Below the pieces are notes generated by a model that was given only the letters and a program-made list of their open reading frames with translations, ran no database searches and was not told the DNA's origin. Below are positions 1 to 8,264 of a stretch of 52,058 nt of DNA, piece by piece. Both the position numbers and the translations under genes were made by a program. Position 1 is the first letter of the stretch; each line of letters starts with the position of its first letter. The DNA comes from an uncultured Oscillospiraceae bacterium (GTDB lineage Bacteria > Bacillota > Clostridia > Oscillospirales > Oscillospiraceae): positions 1 to 52,058 of the forward strand of contig CALXGH010000046.1 of NCBI GenBank assembly GCA_944387845.1, read 5' to 3'.

Positions 1-593
1 AATGGATAGCCGTGGTCGCCGCCGTTGCAGTCTAAAATATCGATTGTGTCGATAGTGTCAAACTCGTGCTTCTTGGCGTATGCGCAGTAAGCCTGAGTTA
101 CGCCCGGGTCAAAGCCGCAGCCGAGAAGTGCAGTAAGGCCGGCGTCCTCAAATTTCTTTCTGTACGCCCACTGCCAGCTGTAATCGAAATATGCGGAAAA
201 TCCTGCTTCCTTGCAGCGCTTTTCGTAAATTGCACGCCACTGGGGGTCGTCAGTATCCTCCGGCTCATAGTTTGCCGTGTCCATATAGTTGACGCCGCAC
301 TCAAGGCATGCGTCCATGATTGTAAGGTCCTGATAAGGCAGGGCGATGTTCATAACAAGGTCAGGCTTGTATGACTTTATAAGGTCAACGACCTGCTTAA
401 CATCGTCAGCGTCCACCTGGGCGGTGGTTATTTTTGTTTTTGTCTTTCCCTCAAGCTCCTTTGCCAGCTTGTCGCATTTGGATTTTGTGCGGCTTGCGAT
501 ACAGAGCTCGGTGAAAACCTCGCTCACCTGACAGCATTTGTGGATTGCAACAGAGGCCACGCCTCCGCAGCCGATAACAAGAACTCTGCTCAT
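1..593 (-). CDS. Carboxynorspermidine/carboxyspermidine dehydrogenase (saccharopine dehydrogenase family), 3' end cut by window edge
   Basis: The first 197 codons are present; the family is about 400 residues, so roughly half is missing to the left. The ATG is preceded by a GGAGGG ribosome binding site. The N-terminus MSRVLVIGCGGVASVAIHKC is a Rossmann nucleotide-binding motif, and further motifs typical of the family follow (MNIALPYQD, CGVNYMDTANYEP, GCGFDPGVTQAY). The known reaction is NAD(P)H-dependent condensation of aspartate semialdehyde with a diamine to a carboxylated polyamine, later decarboxylated by NspC. It is the last visible gene of the speA-speE-speB operon, 19 bases after agmatinase. 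A true saccharopine dehydrogenase (lysine metabolism) is the alternative, but the polyamine neighbours argue against it. Confidence 0.85.
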   Translation of the reverse strand, partial: MSRVLVIGCGGVASVAIHKCCQVSEVFTELCIASRTKSKCDKLAKELEGKTKTKITTAQVDADDVKQVVDLIKSYKPDLVMNIALPYQDLTIMDACLECGVNYMDTANYEPEDTDDPQWRAIYEKRCKEAGFSAYFDYSWQWAYRKKFEDAGLTALLGCGFDPGVTQAYCAYAKKHEFDTIDTIDILDCNGGDHGYP

Positions 594-612
594 TTGTCTT
601 CACCCTCCGTTT

Positions 613-1482
613 TTAATTCATGTTTTTATAAATTGCTATCAAAAGTTCCCTAAGTACCTTGCATGCAGTGGCGGTTGAAACTCCGCTACTATCCAGCATC
701 GGCGCAAGCTCATTTACGTCAGCGGCGATTACATTTCCCCGGCAGACTGTAATTATGGCCTTTAAAAGCTCCATAAAGTTTACGCCTCCAGCCTCCGGCG
801 TTCCCGTTCCAGGGAAGACCGATGTGTCAAGGCAGTCAAGGTCGATTGTGAAATATATTGGTTTTTTCTCTTTAATAAGAGTCTCAACAGTCTCTTCAAG
901 ACCGTCGAAATTAAATGGGTGCATATCCGTATGGCCGGATTTTGCGAAAGAAAATTCCTCCCTGTCCCCGCTTCTTATGCAGAACTGGTGTATCCTGCCG
1001 TCTCCTAAAATGTCATGGCATCGGCGGATAACGCAGGCGTGGCTCAATTTTGCGCCCAGATAGTCGTCTCTCAAGTCCGCGTGTGCGTCAAAATGTATAA
1101 TGTGAAGATCAGGGTATTTTTTTACTGCCCCACGGACAGCGCCTAATGTTACAAGGTGCTCGCCACCTAAAAGTATGGGCATTTTCCCGTCTTCAAAAAT
1201 CTCGTTTGCCCGGCCCTCAATATCCCCAAGGGCAATCTGGGAGCTTCCGAAGCACAGCTCAATATCGCCGCTGTCGAAAACGGCGCAGTCTGTAAGGTCA
1301 TAGTCCTGATATGGGCTGTATGTCTCAAGGCCGAAGCTCTCATGGCGCATTGCCGGCGGGCCGAACCTGGCGCCCGGTCTGAAGCTTGTGGTGGAGTCAA
1401 ATGGCGCGCCGAAAATTACGATTTTCGCCTCTTCATAGCCAGCGTCGCAGCCTATGAAATTTTCAATATTCGGCTGGAGCAT
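613..1482 (-). CDS. speB: Agmatinase (arginase/ureohydrolase family)
   Basis: This 289-residue protein has the whole ureohydrolase metal site: GGEH at 106-109, FDAHADLR at 131-138 and DLDCLD at 215-220, whose His and Asp residues bind the two Mn ions. The family hydrolyses agmatine to putrescine and urea in the cytoplasm. Length and the absence of arginase-specific features fit agmatinase, and the gene directly follows spermidine synthase (stop and start adjacent, 1483/1482) in an operon that begins with the arginine decarboxylase. The context gives the route arginine to agmatine to putrescine. Arginase or formiminoglutamase activity cannot be fully excluded from sequence alone. Confidence 0.92.
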   Translation of the reverse strand: MLQPNIENFIGCDAGYEEAKIVIFGAPFDSTTSFRPGARFGPPAMRHESFGLETYSPYQDYDLTDCAVFDSGDIELCFGSSQIALGDIEGRANEIFEDGKMPILLGGEHLVTLGAVRGAVKKYPDLHIIHFDAHADLRDDYLGAKLSHACVIRRCHDILGDGRIHQFCIRSGDREEFSFAKSGHTDMHPFNFDGLEETVETLIKEKKPIYFTIDLDCLDTSVFPGTGTPEAGGVNFMELLKAIITVCRGNVIAADVNELAPMLDSSGVSTATACKVLRELLIAIYKNMN

Positions 1483-2337
1483 TTACTTCTCCACCTCCTC
1501 CAGCATTTCTTCAAGAAAGGCCGGCAGCCAGAAAGCCCCAACATGGAGCCTTGGCGTATAGTATCTTGTGTGCAGATTAAGGGTCTGCCATGCCTCAACA
1601 TCAAGATCGTCTATTGGGTGGTATACCTTGCTGGCAAAGCCGAAAAGCCAGTAACCTGCCGTATACGTCGGTATGTGGGCCTGGTATACCCTGCTTATTG
1701 GGAATGTGCTGACAATACGCTTATGGCTGCGCTGCATGGCGTTAGCGTCCTCAGTATAAAATGGGCTGCCCTGCTGGTTTACCATTATGCCGTCCTCACG
1801 GAGGGCATTGTAGCAGCTTCCGTAAAACTCAAGAGTGAAAAATCCCTCAGCCGGGCCGAATGGGTCCGTGGAGTCAACGATAATAAGGTCGTATGCCGCC
1901 TGTCTTCTGCGAATGAATTTCAGTGCGTTTTCAAAATAGATGTGGACACGTCTGTCGTCCAGCCTGCAGGCGTTGCTTGGAAGATAAGTCCGGCAGGCCT
2001 CAACAACCTGGGGGTCCATCTCAACAAGGTCGATTCTCTCAACCCTGTCATATCTTGTAAGCTCACGGACAACGCCGCCGTCTCCGGCGCCGATGACAAG
2101 AATGTCCTTTATCCCCTTGTGTACCGCCATGGGCACATGGGTTATCATCTCGTCGTAGACAAACTCGTCCCGCTCTGTGAGCATTATCTTGCTGTTTAGT
2201 GTCAGTACTCGGCCGAACTCCGGCGTCTCGAAAATATCTATACGCTGGAAGTCGCTCTGCTCTGAGTACAGGTGCTTATTTACGCGAATGCTGTATTTTA
2301 CGTCCGGGGTGTGGAACTCGCTGAACCACATCTCCAT
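1483..2337 (-). CDS. speE: Spermidine synthase (polyamine aminopropyltransferase)
   Basis: A start at MEMWFSEF (284 residues) is chosen over an ATG six codons earlier: GGAG lies 8 bases upstream, and family members begin with a similar MELW sequence. The decarboxylated-SAM binding loop VIGAGDGG is at about 81-88 and the catalytic DSTDP at about 155-159, followed by GPAEGFF. The enzyme transfers an aminopropyl group to putrescine to make spermidine. It follows speA closely (the speA stop lies 14 bases upstream of this start) and abuts speB. Its co-substrate requires SAM decarboxylase (SpeD), which is not in the window. Confidence 0.93.
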   Translation of the reverse strand: MEMWFSEFHTPDVKYSIRVNKHLYSEQSDFQRIDIFETPEFGRVLTLNSKIMLTERDEFVYDEMITHVPMAVHKGIKDILVIGAGDGGVVRELTRYDRVERIDLVEMDPQVVEACRTYLPSNACRLDDRRVHIYFENALKFIRRRQAAYDLIIVDSTDPFGPAEGFFTLEFYGSCYNALREDGIMVNQQGSPFYTEDANAMQRSHKRIVSTFPISRVYQAHIPTYTAGYWLFGFASKVYHPIDDLDVEAWQTLNLHTRYYTPRLHVGAFWLPAFLEEMLEEVEK

Positions 2338-2351
2338 ATTTCTGTCTCCAA

Positions 2352-3812
2352 TCATACCAGTACGTTCAGCCTCCTTATCTCCGGGTCCTCAGGGCCGGTC
2401 ATGCTGCACCCTTTTTCCCGGGCGTATTTAATATGCTCAAGTATTTCGCCTGTAATACGCTCGCCCGGGGCCAGAAGTGGTATTCCGGGAGGATAGCACA
2501 TTACAAACTCAGTACAAACTCTGCCCTCGCTGTCCTCCAGAGGCACGCTGACTTTGTCTGCGTAGAAAGCCTCCTGTGGGCTTATTACAACCTCAGGGTC
2601 AATGTACTCCTGGCTGAGAAGACCGGTACCGTCAGTCTGGTACCTGCGGCGTATCTCCGCAAGGGCGCTCACAAGTCTCTCAAGTTCCTGAGGTCTGTCT
2701 CCCATAGACAGGTATGCCAGGATGTTTCCTATGTCTCCGAACTCAATCTGAATGTCGTATTCATCACGGAGTATATCGTAAACCTCAATGCCGGCAAGGC
2801 CGATATCAAGAGTGTGTACACTAAGTTTCGTGGTGTCAAAGTCAAAAACGGAATTTCCGTTCATAAGCTCTCTGCCGAAGGCGTAATAGCCGCCTATGGC
2901 GTTTATCTCCTGCCGGGCATACTCCGCCATGTCCGCTACCTGATGAAATACCTGATTGCCTCTGAGGGCAAGATTTCTCCGGCTGATATCAAGACTGGAC
3001 ATTAAAAGGTAGCTTGCCGATGTGGTCTGGGTGAGATTTATTATCTGGCGCACATAGCCGGCGTGGACATTTGGCCCAACAAGCAGAAGGCTTGACTGGG
3101 TAAGGCTGCCGCCGCTTTTATGCATGGATACTGAGGCCATGTCAGCACCAGCTTCCATAGCGGAAACAGGCAGGCCACTTCCAAAATAGAAATGTGTACC
3201 GTGAGCCTCGTCCACAAGGCAGAGCATACCTGCCTCGTGTGCCATCTTGACGATTGCACGCAGATCGCTGCAAATCCCGTAATATGTAGGGTTGTTTACA
3301 AGTACCGCCACAGCGTTGGGGTGCTCAGAGATGGCCTTTTTAACCTGCTCTCTCTGCATACCTAAAGAGATACCCAGTCTCTGGTCAACCTCCGGGTTTA
3401 CATAGACCGGTATGGCGCCGCAGAGTACCAAGGCGTTAATAACGCTTTTGTGTACGTTTCTCGGAAGTATTATCTCGTCCCCACGCTTACACGCTGTAAG
3501 GATCATACTCTGGACAGAACTTGTAGTACCGCCCACCATCAAAAAAGCATGGGCCGCACCGAAAGCGTCGGCTGCAAGTTCCTCCGCCTCTCTGATTACC
3601 GAAACAGGATGACAGAGATTATCCAGCGGCTTCATACTGTTTACATCTACGCCCACGCACTGCTTTCCCAAAAAGGCGGTAAGCTCCGGGTTGCCCCTGC
3701 CACGCTTATGTCCCGGCACATCAAAGGGGACCACCCGCATTTTTCTAAAGTGCTCCAGAGCCTCGTATATAGGAGCGCGGCTCTGATCCAGATGGGTTAG
3801 AATTTTATTCAT
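2352..3812 (-). CDS. speA: Arginine decarboxylase, Orn/Lys/Arg decarboxylase class III fold (YaaO/SpeA type)
   Basis: A 486-residue PLP enzyme of the aspartate-aminotransferase fold. The cofactor motif DEAHG is at 201-205 and the Schiff-base lysine is K232 in SVSMHKSGG. The C-terminal Orn/Lys/Arg decarboxylase domain carries the PPGIP motif (about 440-445). Length matches the short Gram-positive form that lacks the N-terminal receiver-like wing domain. The substrate cannot be read from the sequence; arginine is inferred because agmatinase is in the same operon. Lysine decarboxylase is the main alternative. It is the first gene of the operon and sits behind a long structured leader with a terminator about 30 bases before the ATG, suggesting transcriptional attenuation. 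Confidence 0.9.
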   Translation of the reverse strand: MNKILTHLDQSRAPIYEALEHFRKMRVVPFDVPGHKRGRGNPELTAFLGKQCVGVDVNSMKPLDNLCHPVSVIREAEELAADAFGAAHAFLMVGGTTSSVQSMILTACKRGDEIILPRNVHKSVINALVLCGAIPVYVNPEVDQRLGISLGMQREQVKKAISEHPNAVAVLVNNPTYYGICSDLRAIVKMAHEAGMLCLVDEAHGTHFYFGSGLPVSAMEAGADMASVSMHKSGGSLTQSSLLLVGPNVHAGYVRQIINLTQTTSASYLLMSSLDISRRNLALRGNQVFHQVADMAEYARQEINAIGGYYAFGRELMNGNSVFDFDTTKLSVHTLDIGLAGIEVYDILRDEYDIQIEFGDIGNILAYLSMGDRPQELERLVSALAEIRRRYQTDGTGLLSQEYIDPEVVISPQEAFYADKVSVPLEDSEGRVCTEFVMCYPPGIPLLAPGERITGEILEHIKYAREKGCSMTGPEDPEIRRLNVLV

Positions 3813-3842
3813 TTGCTTTCCCTCCCCCTGGCTACCAGAAAA

Positions 3843-3880
3843 TCAAAAAACGCAAGCTGTGCGCATGCACAACTTGCGTT
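3843..3880 (-). terminator. Intrinsic terminator/attenuator before speA
   Basis: A 14-bp stem (AACGCAAGTTGTGC with GCACAGCTTGCGTT, four-base loop) is followed by a run of T on the minus strand. It ends about 30 bases upstream of the speA ATG, so it must be passed for speA to be transcribed from the 4253-4282 promoter. Confidence 0.85.
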
Positions 3881-3902
3881 TGTCACTTCAAAAAAGCTCC
3901 AA

Positions 3903-4013
3903 TTACCCTACGCGGCAGAAACAGACATTTTTAAAAAAATGCCGATGTTTTCGCCCAGGCGGCAAGGTACCCGGAACATGATTCTCAGACAATACGGGAT
4001 GATCAGAGTCCAT
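3903..4013 (-). CDS. Possible 36-codon leader ORF upstream of speA
   Basis: An ATG-initiated ORF lies inside the speA leader and ends 22 bases before the terminator hairpin. The encoded peptide starts MDSDHPVL and its C-terminal part is rich in Arg, Lys, His and Phe (PPGRKHRHFFKN). No clear Shine-Dalgarno sequence precedes the ATG, which weakens the call. It could be a regulatory leader peptide, or a chance ORF within a structured RNA. Confidence 0.2.
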   Translation of the reverse strand: MDSDHPVLSENHVPGTLPPGRKHRHFFKNVCFCRVG

Positions 4014-4252
4014 AATAGCAATTATACTTTACTACTCTTATTGACCGTTTCACAAATTCGCGCACAGGCGCATTTCGGTTATTAAGTAACCTACTTATAA
4101 AATTTGAGTTACCAACTCAATCAATAAGGCAACGCAAAGGCTGCCGCCCGGAAGTGGACCCGGCCGTCCGTACGACCTCGACTCAAAGGAGAGTGGTCCA
4201 GAATAATTGCTTTGAAAAGACCCTGAAAATAGACCCTTTCAAATTCGCTTGT

Positions 4253-4282
4253 ATTTTATCATACAGCGCCGTAATTTGTCAA
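4253..4282 (-). promoter_or_regulatory. Sigma-A promoter of the speA leader/operon
   Basis: On the minus strand TTGACA (4282-4277) is followed after 18 bases by TAAAAT (4258-4253), with a TG one base before the -10. Transcription would start near 4246, at the base where the structured leader begins. Confidence 0.7.
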
Positions 4283-4381
4283 TATGTGTAGAGAAAAGTC
4301 GCAAAATCCATTAAAAAAAGATGTATAAAAATATTCTGCCGTAAATGTGTAAATTGTATACACCGCCATATCAAAAAATGA

Positions 4382-4406
4382 AAAAGCGCCCATACTGGGC
4401 GCTTTT
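4382..4406 (-). terminator. Terminator after the nitroreductase gene
   Basis: The inverted repeat AAAAGCGCCC/GGGCGCTTTT lies about 45 bases past the stop of the cca-nitroreductase unit and is followed by a T-run on the minus strand. Confidence 0.85.
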
Positions 4407-4452
4407 CTTTTTAAGTTTTCAGGTTTTTCCCGCCGCTTCACTTTTTAAAAGC

Positions 4453-5250
4453 TCACAGCCAATTTATATCTGCCTTTTTCCTTGGAACTGTCCTCTGGAA
4501 GCGGACGTCAGGATAACCCAGCACAAGGGCGCAGACCATCTGCTCATCGTCTTTCATGCCAAGTTTCTGGCGAAGCTTTTCGCTGCCGTTTACAGCCCGG
4601 CAGAAAAATCCGCAGTAGCAGACGCCAAGGCCCATCATATAGGCCATCTCCTCAATTCTGGCCGCGGTGAGTGTACCGGGTATCTGAGCATTACTTACAG
4701 TGCACACAACTGTGCCGCCGCCGTAAAAGAGTCTGTCTATATCCTCTTCATACATCTTTTTCCAAAGGCCTGCGTAAAGGTGCATATTATTTGCGTCAGG
4801 GCCTTTAAGTACCTCTTTTGCCGCCTCGTAAAGCTCCTCTTCAGCCTCTTTTTTAAACTTTTCAGTCTCATCCTGAAGGACGATGTATCTTACATTCTGA
4901 AGGTTTCCGCCTGTCGGGGAGTATCTTGCTCCCTCAAGCATCATCTCTATCTTTTCTTTTTCGACTTTCTTATCCTTAAACTGCCTTACAGTCCTTGTGG
5001 CCCTTATGAAATTCAGATATACCTGGGGGTCGATATCATAGTCCATATCCTTAAGTGGGATAATCTTCTCGTCATCATATCCCTCAAGAGATACAGCTCC
5101 CATTGGGCACACCGCCACGCAGTGTCCACACTCTATACAGTGCCCATCCTTAATTTCAGCTTTGCCGTCTTTTACATCGAGTATCATGGCAAAACAGTCC
5201 CTCGCGCACTGGCCGCAGCCGATACATTTTTCCCTGTCGATTACTACCAT
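4453..5250 (-). CDS. Nitroreductase family protein with N-terminal 2x[4Fe-4S] ferredoxin domain
   Basis: The first 55 or so residues hold two ferredoxin clusters (CIGCGQCARDC at 10-20 and CIECGHCVAVCP at 38-49). The rest is a nitroreductase fold with the FMN-contacting RTVRQF segment and SPTGGNLQN. Such 265-residue fusions are common in anaerobic Clostridia and are thought to pass electrons from the clusters to FMN; the physiological substrate is unknown. The stop of cca lies two bases upstream of this start, so the two genes are cotranscribed, though no functional link to tRNA maturation is obvious. A hairpin terminator follows. Confidence 0.88.
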   Translation of the reverse strand: MVVIDREKCIGCGQCARDCFAMILDVKDGKAEIKDGHCIECGHCVAVCPMGAVSLEGYDDEKIIPLKDMDYDIDPQVYLNFIRATRTVRQFKDKKVEKEKIEMMLEGARYSPTGGNLQNVRYIVLQDETEKFKKEAEEELYEAAKEVLKGPDANNMHLYAGLWKKMYEEDIDRLFYGGGTVVCTVSNAQIPGTLTAARIEEMAYMMGLGVCYCGFFCRAVNGSEKLRQKLGMKDDEQMVCALVLGYPDVRFQRTVPRKKADINWL

Positions 5251-5252
5251 TT

Positions 5253-6491
5253 CTAAACCTCCGTTTTTATGCCGTCTCTTATCTCCATGGCCATTGTGGC
5301 CAAGATCTCTCTTTCATTCATCTGAGGTGATTGTATCACGATAGCCGTAAGCTTTTCAAGGCAGAAGCCGATCTGCCTGCCTCGAAATCCCATCTTCTCA
5401 AGGTCCGCTCCCCCGATATCCAGCATACCGGCATTCCAGCACTGACCAGAATCAAGTACCCGTTTAACAAGCCTTGTGGGATTTTTACCATAGATTACCC
5501 TATTTACATGACAGGATAGCAATACCGCCTCCCTGCCGTATTTATTAAGTAAATTTTTTATGGACACATCGTCCCATTTTCCATCTTCCGCCCCAATTTT
5601 GGCGGCGTTGCCCCAGAGTTTCGCCTCGCTCTTTGAAAAGCGCAGGCTCATAAAAAACTCCTGTCCGTCTTTTATAAGGCCTTTTTTAATAAGCAGTCCG
5701 GCAAATGCAGCCGCTCTCTCGCCATACCCGCTTCTAATCCGCCTCAGACCGGAAAAATCCCCTGTGCCGCCGGCGGTCAGGACAGTGCCGGCAGCCATGG
5801 CGCCGGATTTTGAAAGAAACCTTTCTAAAAGGCGGTATTTAATAAAAAGTCCCGCCTTTTCCGGCTGCTTTGATATAAGAGCCTTTAAAAGCTCGTCTCT
5901 TATCCGCTCAGCGCTTATGTGCTCCATAAGAGGCGCGTTTTCCAAAATTGCCGATACCGTATCATGGTCAATATCAAAGCCAAGCTTTGCTGAAAACCGT
6001 ACCGCCCTCATCATTCTGAGTCCGTCCTCTGAAAACCGCCTTTTGGGGTCTCCCACGCAGCGGATTACTCTTTGCCTGATATCCTCTCTTCCGCCGAATG
6101 GATCGATAATATTTCCCAAAATGTCCATAGCCATGGCGTTTACCGTAAAATCCCGCCTTGATAGGTCCTCTTCTATATCCGAAACGAAATCCACACTGTC
6201 GGGCCGTCTGGCGTCGGAGTACTCATTTTCCCGGCGCAGTGTTGTAACCTCCGCCTTGCCGCCACCATAAAATACTGTAACAGTCCCGTATTTTACCCCG
6301 GTTGGGATAGCTTTTTTGAAAATTTTTGCTGTTTTGTCGGGAAGGGCCGAAGTGGCGATATCCCAGTCGGAAGGGCGCCTGCCCATTACCATATCCCTGA
6401 CGCAGCCTCCCACAAGATATGCCCTATGTCCCGCCTTTTCGATTTCCGTCAGGATATAAGTTACATAGTTAGGAACGGAATATTTTCCCAT
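5253..6491 (-). CDS. cca: CCA-adding tRNA nucleotidyltransferase (class II, poly(A) polymerase family)
   Basis: The head domain shows LVGGCVRD at 26-33 and the catalytic DWD at 42-44, followed by the RREN motif and a FTVNAMAMD motif (about 114-122) and ERIRDELLK (about 196-204). These are standard for bacterial class II CCA-adding enzymes, which build or repair the 3' CCA end of tRNA. Length (412 residues) is typical of the form without an HD domain. GGAG lies 8 bases before the ATG. A weak promoter candidate is TTGCTC, 17 bases, TATTGT, on the minus strand near 6585-6613. Confidence 0.93.
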   Translation of the reverse strand: MGKYSVPNYVTYILTEIEKAGHRAYLVGGCVRDMVMGRRPSDWDIATSALPDKTAKIFKKAIPTGVKYGTVTVFYGGGKAEVTTLRRENEYSDARRPDSVDFVSDIEEDLSRRDFTVNAMAMDILGNIIDPFGGREDIRQRVIRCVGDPKRRFSEDGLRMMRAVRFSAKLGFDIDHDTVSAILENAPLMEHISAERIRDELLKALISKQPEKAGLFIKYRLLERFLSKSGAMAAGTVLTAGGTGDFSGLRRIRSGYGERAAAFAGLLIKKGLIKDGQEFFMSLRFSKSEAKLWGNAAKIGAEDGKWDDVSIKNLLNKYGREAVLLSCHVNRVIYGKNPTRLVKRVLDSGQCWNAGMLDIGGADLEKMGFRGRQIGFCLEKLTAIVIQSPQMNEREILATMAMEIRDGIKTEV

Positions 6492-6803
6492 TTTTTCTTC
6501 TCCATTATGCCCGCAGGACTACCCACAGGCGGGTTTTGTCCTGAAAATTTTTCATTTTCCGCTGGAAAATGCGACAAAAAAAACAATATTTCTATTGTAA
6601 TATCAGAGCAATAATATTATAATTACATAGATTTTGCCCTATCCCTTATCTTAGACGGGATAGCGCCAATAATATATGCTTTTGCTAAAGCCTTTATAAA
6701 ATAGGCCATAATAAAAAATATATACGGATCTTCCGCTGGATTTTTGTGTTTTCCCATACATTATAACATATTCTGCCGGAGGATTCTATTTTCAGGAGCA
6801 GAT
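6492..6803. other. Divergent intergenic region between cca and murC
   Basis: This 312-base AT-rich stretch separates the divergent cca and murC genes. It holds one clear 7-bp hairpin (CTATCCC/GGGATAG, about 6637-6664), a weak minus-strand promoter candidate for cca, and a possible murC -10 near TATAAC about 40 bases before the murC start. I see no coding region, tRNA or recognisable riboswitch in it. Confidence 0.6.
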
Positions 6804-8189
6804 ATGAAAGAATCAGTAATGAATGAACTTAAAAAGTATATAAAGCCCGGCTCTCACGGCCACCTTGTAGGCATCGGCGGCGTATCAATGTCCCCCCTTG
6901 CCATCGTACTCCATGACGCCGGCGTCAAAATCTCCGGTTCTGATATCAATGACAGCGATGCTGTAAAATCCATGCGTGCCATGGGCATGGATATCAAGAT
7001 CGGACACAGCGCCGAAAATATCGCCGGGGCGGACTATCTTATCCGTACTGCCGCGGCACATGACGACAATCCGGAAATAAAAGCCGCCAGAGACGCGGGC
7101 ATACCTGTTTTTGAGCGTGCTGAGGCATGGGGCTTCATTATGCGCAATTATGAAAACGCCCTGTGCATATCAGGAACTCACGGCAAGACCACAACCACCT
7201 CTATGGCCACCCATATTCTCATGAGTGCCCGCAGAGACCCAACCGTTATGATCGGCGGCGTTTTGCCAATGATAAAATCCGGTTACCGTGTGGGCAAAGG
7301 GGATACTATCATTCTTGAGTCATGCGAGTATTTTAACTCTTTTCTCAGCTTCTCCCCTACTATCGCCGTTATACTGAACATTGACACTGACCATCTTGAC
7401 TTTTTCAAGGACATTGAGGATATAAAATCCTCCTTCCGGCAGTTTGCCCTTCTGGTTCCTGAAAAGACCGGCCATGTCATAGTAAACGCTGACGACAAAA
7501 ACGCCGTTGACGCGATAGCTGGCATCGAAAGAGATGTTATCACTTTCAGCGCCACCACGAAAAACGCCGATGTATACGCTGACAACATTGAATGCCACGA
7601 CAAGCACTCTTCTTTTGATATCTACTATAAAGGTGAGCTTTTCACCCATGTTGTTTTAAATGTGCCAGGACGCCACAATATTGTGGACGCACTTGCCGCC
7701 ACCTGCGGCGCCATCTGTCTGGGTGTCTCCCCAGAGGCTGTTACAGATGGTCTTCTCTCCTTCTCTGGGGCAGGACGGCGCTTTGAATTTAAAGGCACAT
7801 ACGCCGGGGCCGATGTTTATGACGACTATGCCCATCACCCAGGCGAACTGAAGGCCCTGCTGGACTCCGCTTTGAATCTGGGATATAATCGGGTTATCGT
7901 GGCTTTCCAGCCTCATACATATACCCGCACAAAGGCATTGTTTGACGATTTCGTTGCCCAGCTTAAACGGCCGGATCGGGTAATGCTGGCTGAAATATAC
8001 GCCGCAAGGGAGAAAAACACAATTGGCATCTCTTCAAAAGACATTGCCGACAAAATCGACGGCGCAAAATATTTTAAGACCTTTGACGAGCTTGAAAATG
8101 AGCTTAGGTCCATCGCCCAGCCCGGTGATCTCATAATCACCGTAGGCGCCGGAGACGTATACAAAGTCGGAGAAAAACTTGTAAAATAA
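6804..8189 (+). CDS. murC: UDP-N-acetylmuramate--L-alanine ligase
   Basis: The ATG at 6804 is chosen because AGGAG sits just upstream; an in-frame ATG 20 codons earlier lacks an RBS and would add an atypical leader. The N-terminal Rossmann loop GIGGVSMS is at 23-30, the ATP P-loop GTHGKTTTT at about 124-132, and the late YDDYAHHPGE and FQPHTYTRT motifs are those of MurC. It adds L-alanine to UDP-MurNAc, the first peptide step of peptidoglycan precursor synthesis. Length (462 residues) is normal. It stands alone, outside any division-cell-wall cluster, and is closed by its own terminator. Confidence 0.95.
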   Translation: MKESVMNELKKYIKPGSHGHLVGIGGVSMSPLAIVLHDAGVKISGSDINDSDAVKSMRAMGMDIKIGHSAENIAGADYLIRTAAAHDDNPEIKAARDAGIPVFERAEAWGFIMRNYENALCISGTHGKTTTTSMATHILMSARRDPTVMIGGVLPMIKSGYRVGKGDTIILESCEYFNSFLSFSPTIAVILNIDTDHLDFFKDIEDIKSSFRQFALLVPEKTGHVIVNADDKNAVDAIAGIERDVITFSATTKNADVYADNIECHDKHSSFDIYYKGELFTHVVLNVPGRHNIVDALAATCGAICLGVSPEAVTDGLLSFSGAGRRFEFKGTYAGADVYDDYAHHPGELKALLDSALNLGYNRVIVAFQPHTYTRTKALFDDFVAQLKRPDRVMLAEIYAAREKNTIGISSKDIADKIDGAKYFKTFDELENELRSIAQPGDLIITVGAGDVYKVGEKLVK

Positions 8190-8193
8190 GAAG

Positions 8194-8226
8194 AAAAACC
8201 ACTGTCATTGACAGTGGTTTTTTTGT
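8194..8226 (+). terminator. Terminator after murC
   Basis: The perfect stem AACCACTGTC/GACAGTGGTT is followed by a run of seven T a few bases after the murC stop codon. Confidence 0.9.
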
Positions 8227-8264
8227 TTACCAAGGCCTCCAGGCGCCATATGCTCACATTATTA

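Larger units (their letters stand above)
3842..4246 (-). ncRNA. Structured leader RNA or stand-alone ncRNA upstream of speA
   Basis: About 400 bases are bracketed by a strong minus-strand promoter (4253-4282) and a strong minus-strand terminator (3843-3880). Seen hairpins, in transcript order: TTTGAAA/TTTCAAA near the 5' end; a three-way junction closed by TGGACC/GGTCCA (about 4200-4152) holding ACTC/GAGT and GGTCGT/ACGGCC hairpins; TTGAGTT/AACTCAA; GGTTA/TAACC; GCGC/GCGC; and GGCATTTTT/AAAAATGTC near 3940. The terminator stem contains a U-G pair possible only on this strand. I checked it against remembered features of tmRNA, RNase P, SRP, 6S and T-box RNAs and recognised none. Confidence 0.6.

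Noticed and set aside
1342..2199. A 285-codon plus-strand frame opposite speB/speE
   Set aside because: It runs antisense across two well-supported genes and has no recognisable domain.
3971..3985. GGGTACC in the speA leader as a T-box element
   Set aside because: It lacks the rest of the GGGTGGNACCGCG sequence and no stem I specifier loop is present; the real T-box in this window is at 48887-48899.
4345..5256. A 303-codon plus-strand frame opposite the nitroreductase
   Set aside because: Antisense shadow; starts within the terminator region and encodes a low-complexity Phe/Leu-rich sequence.
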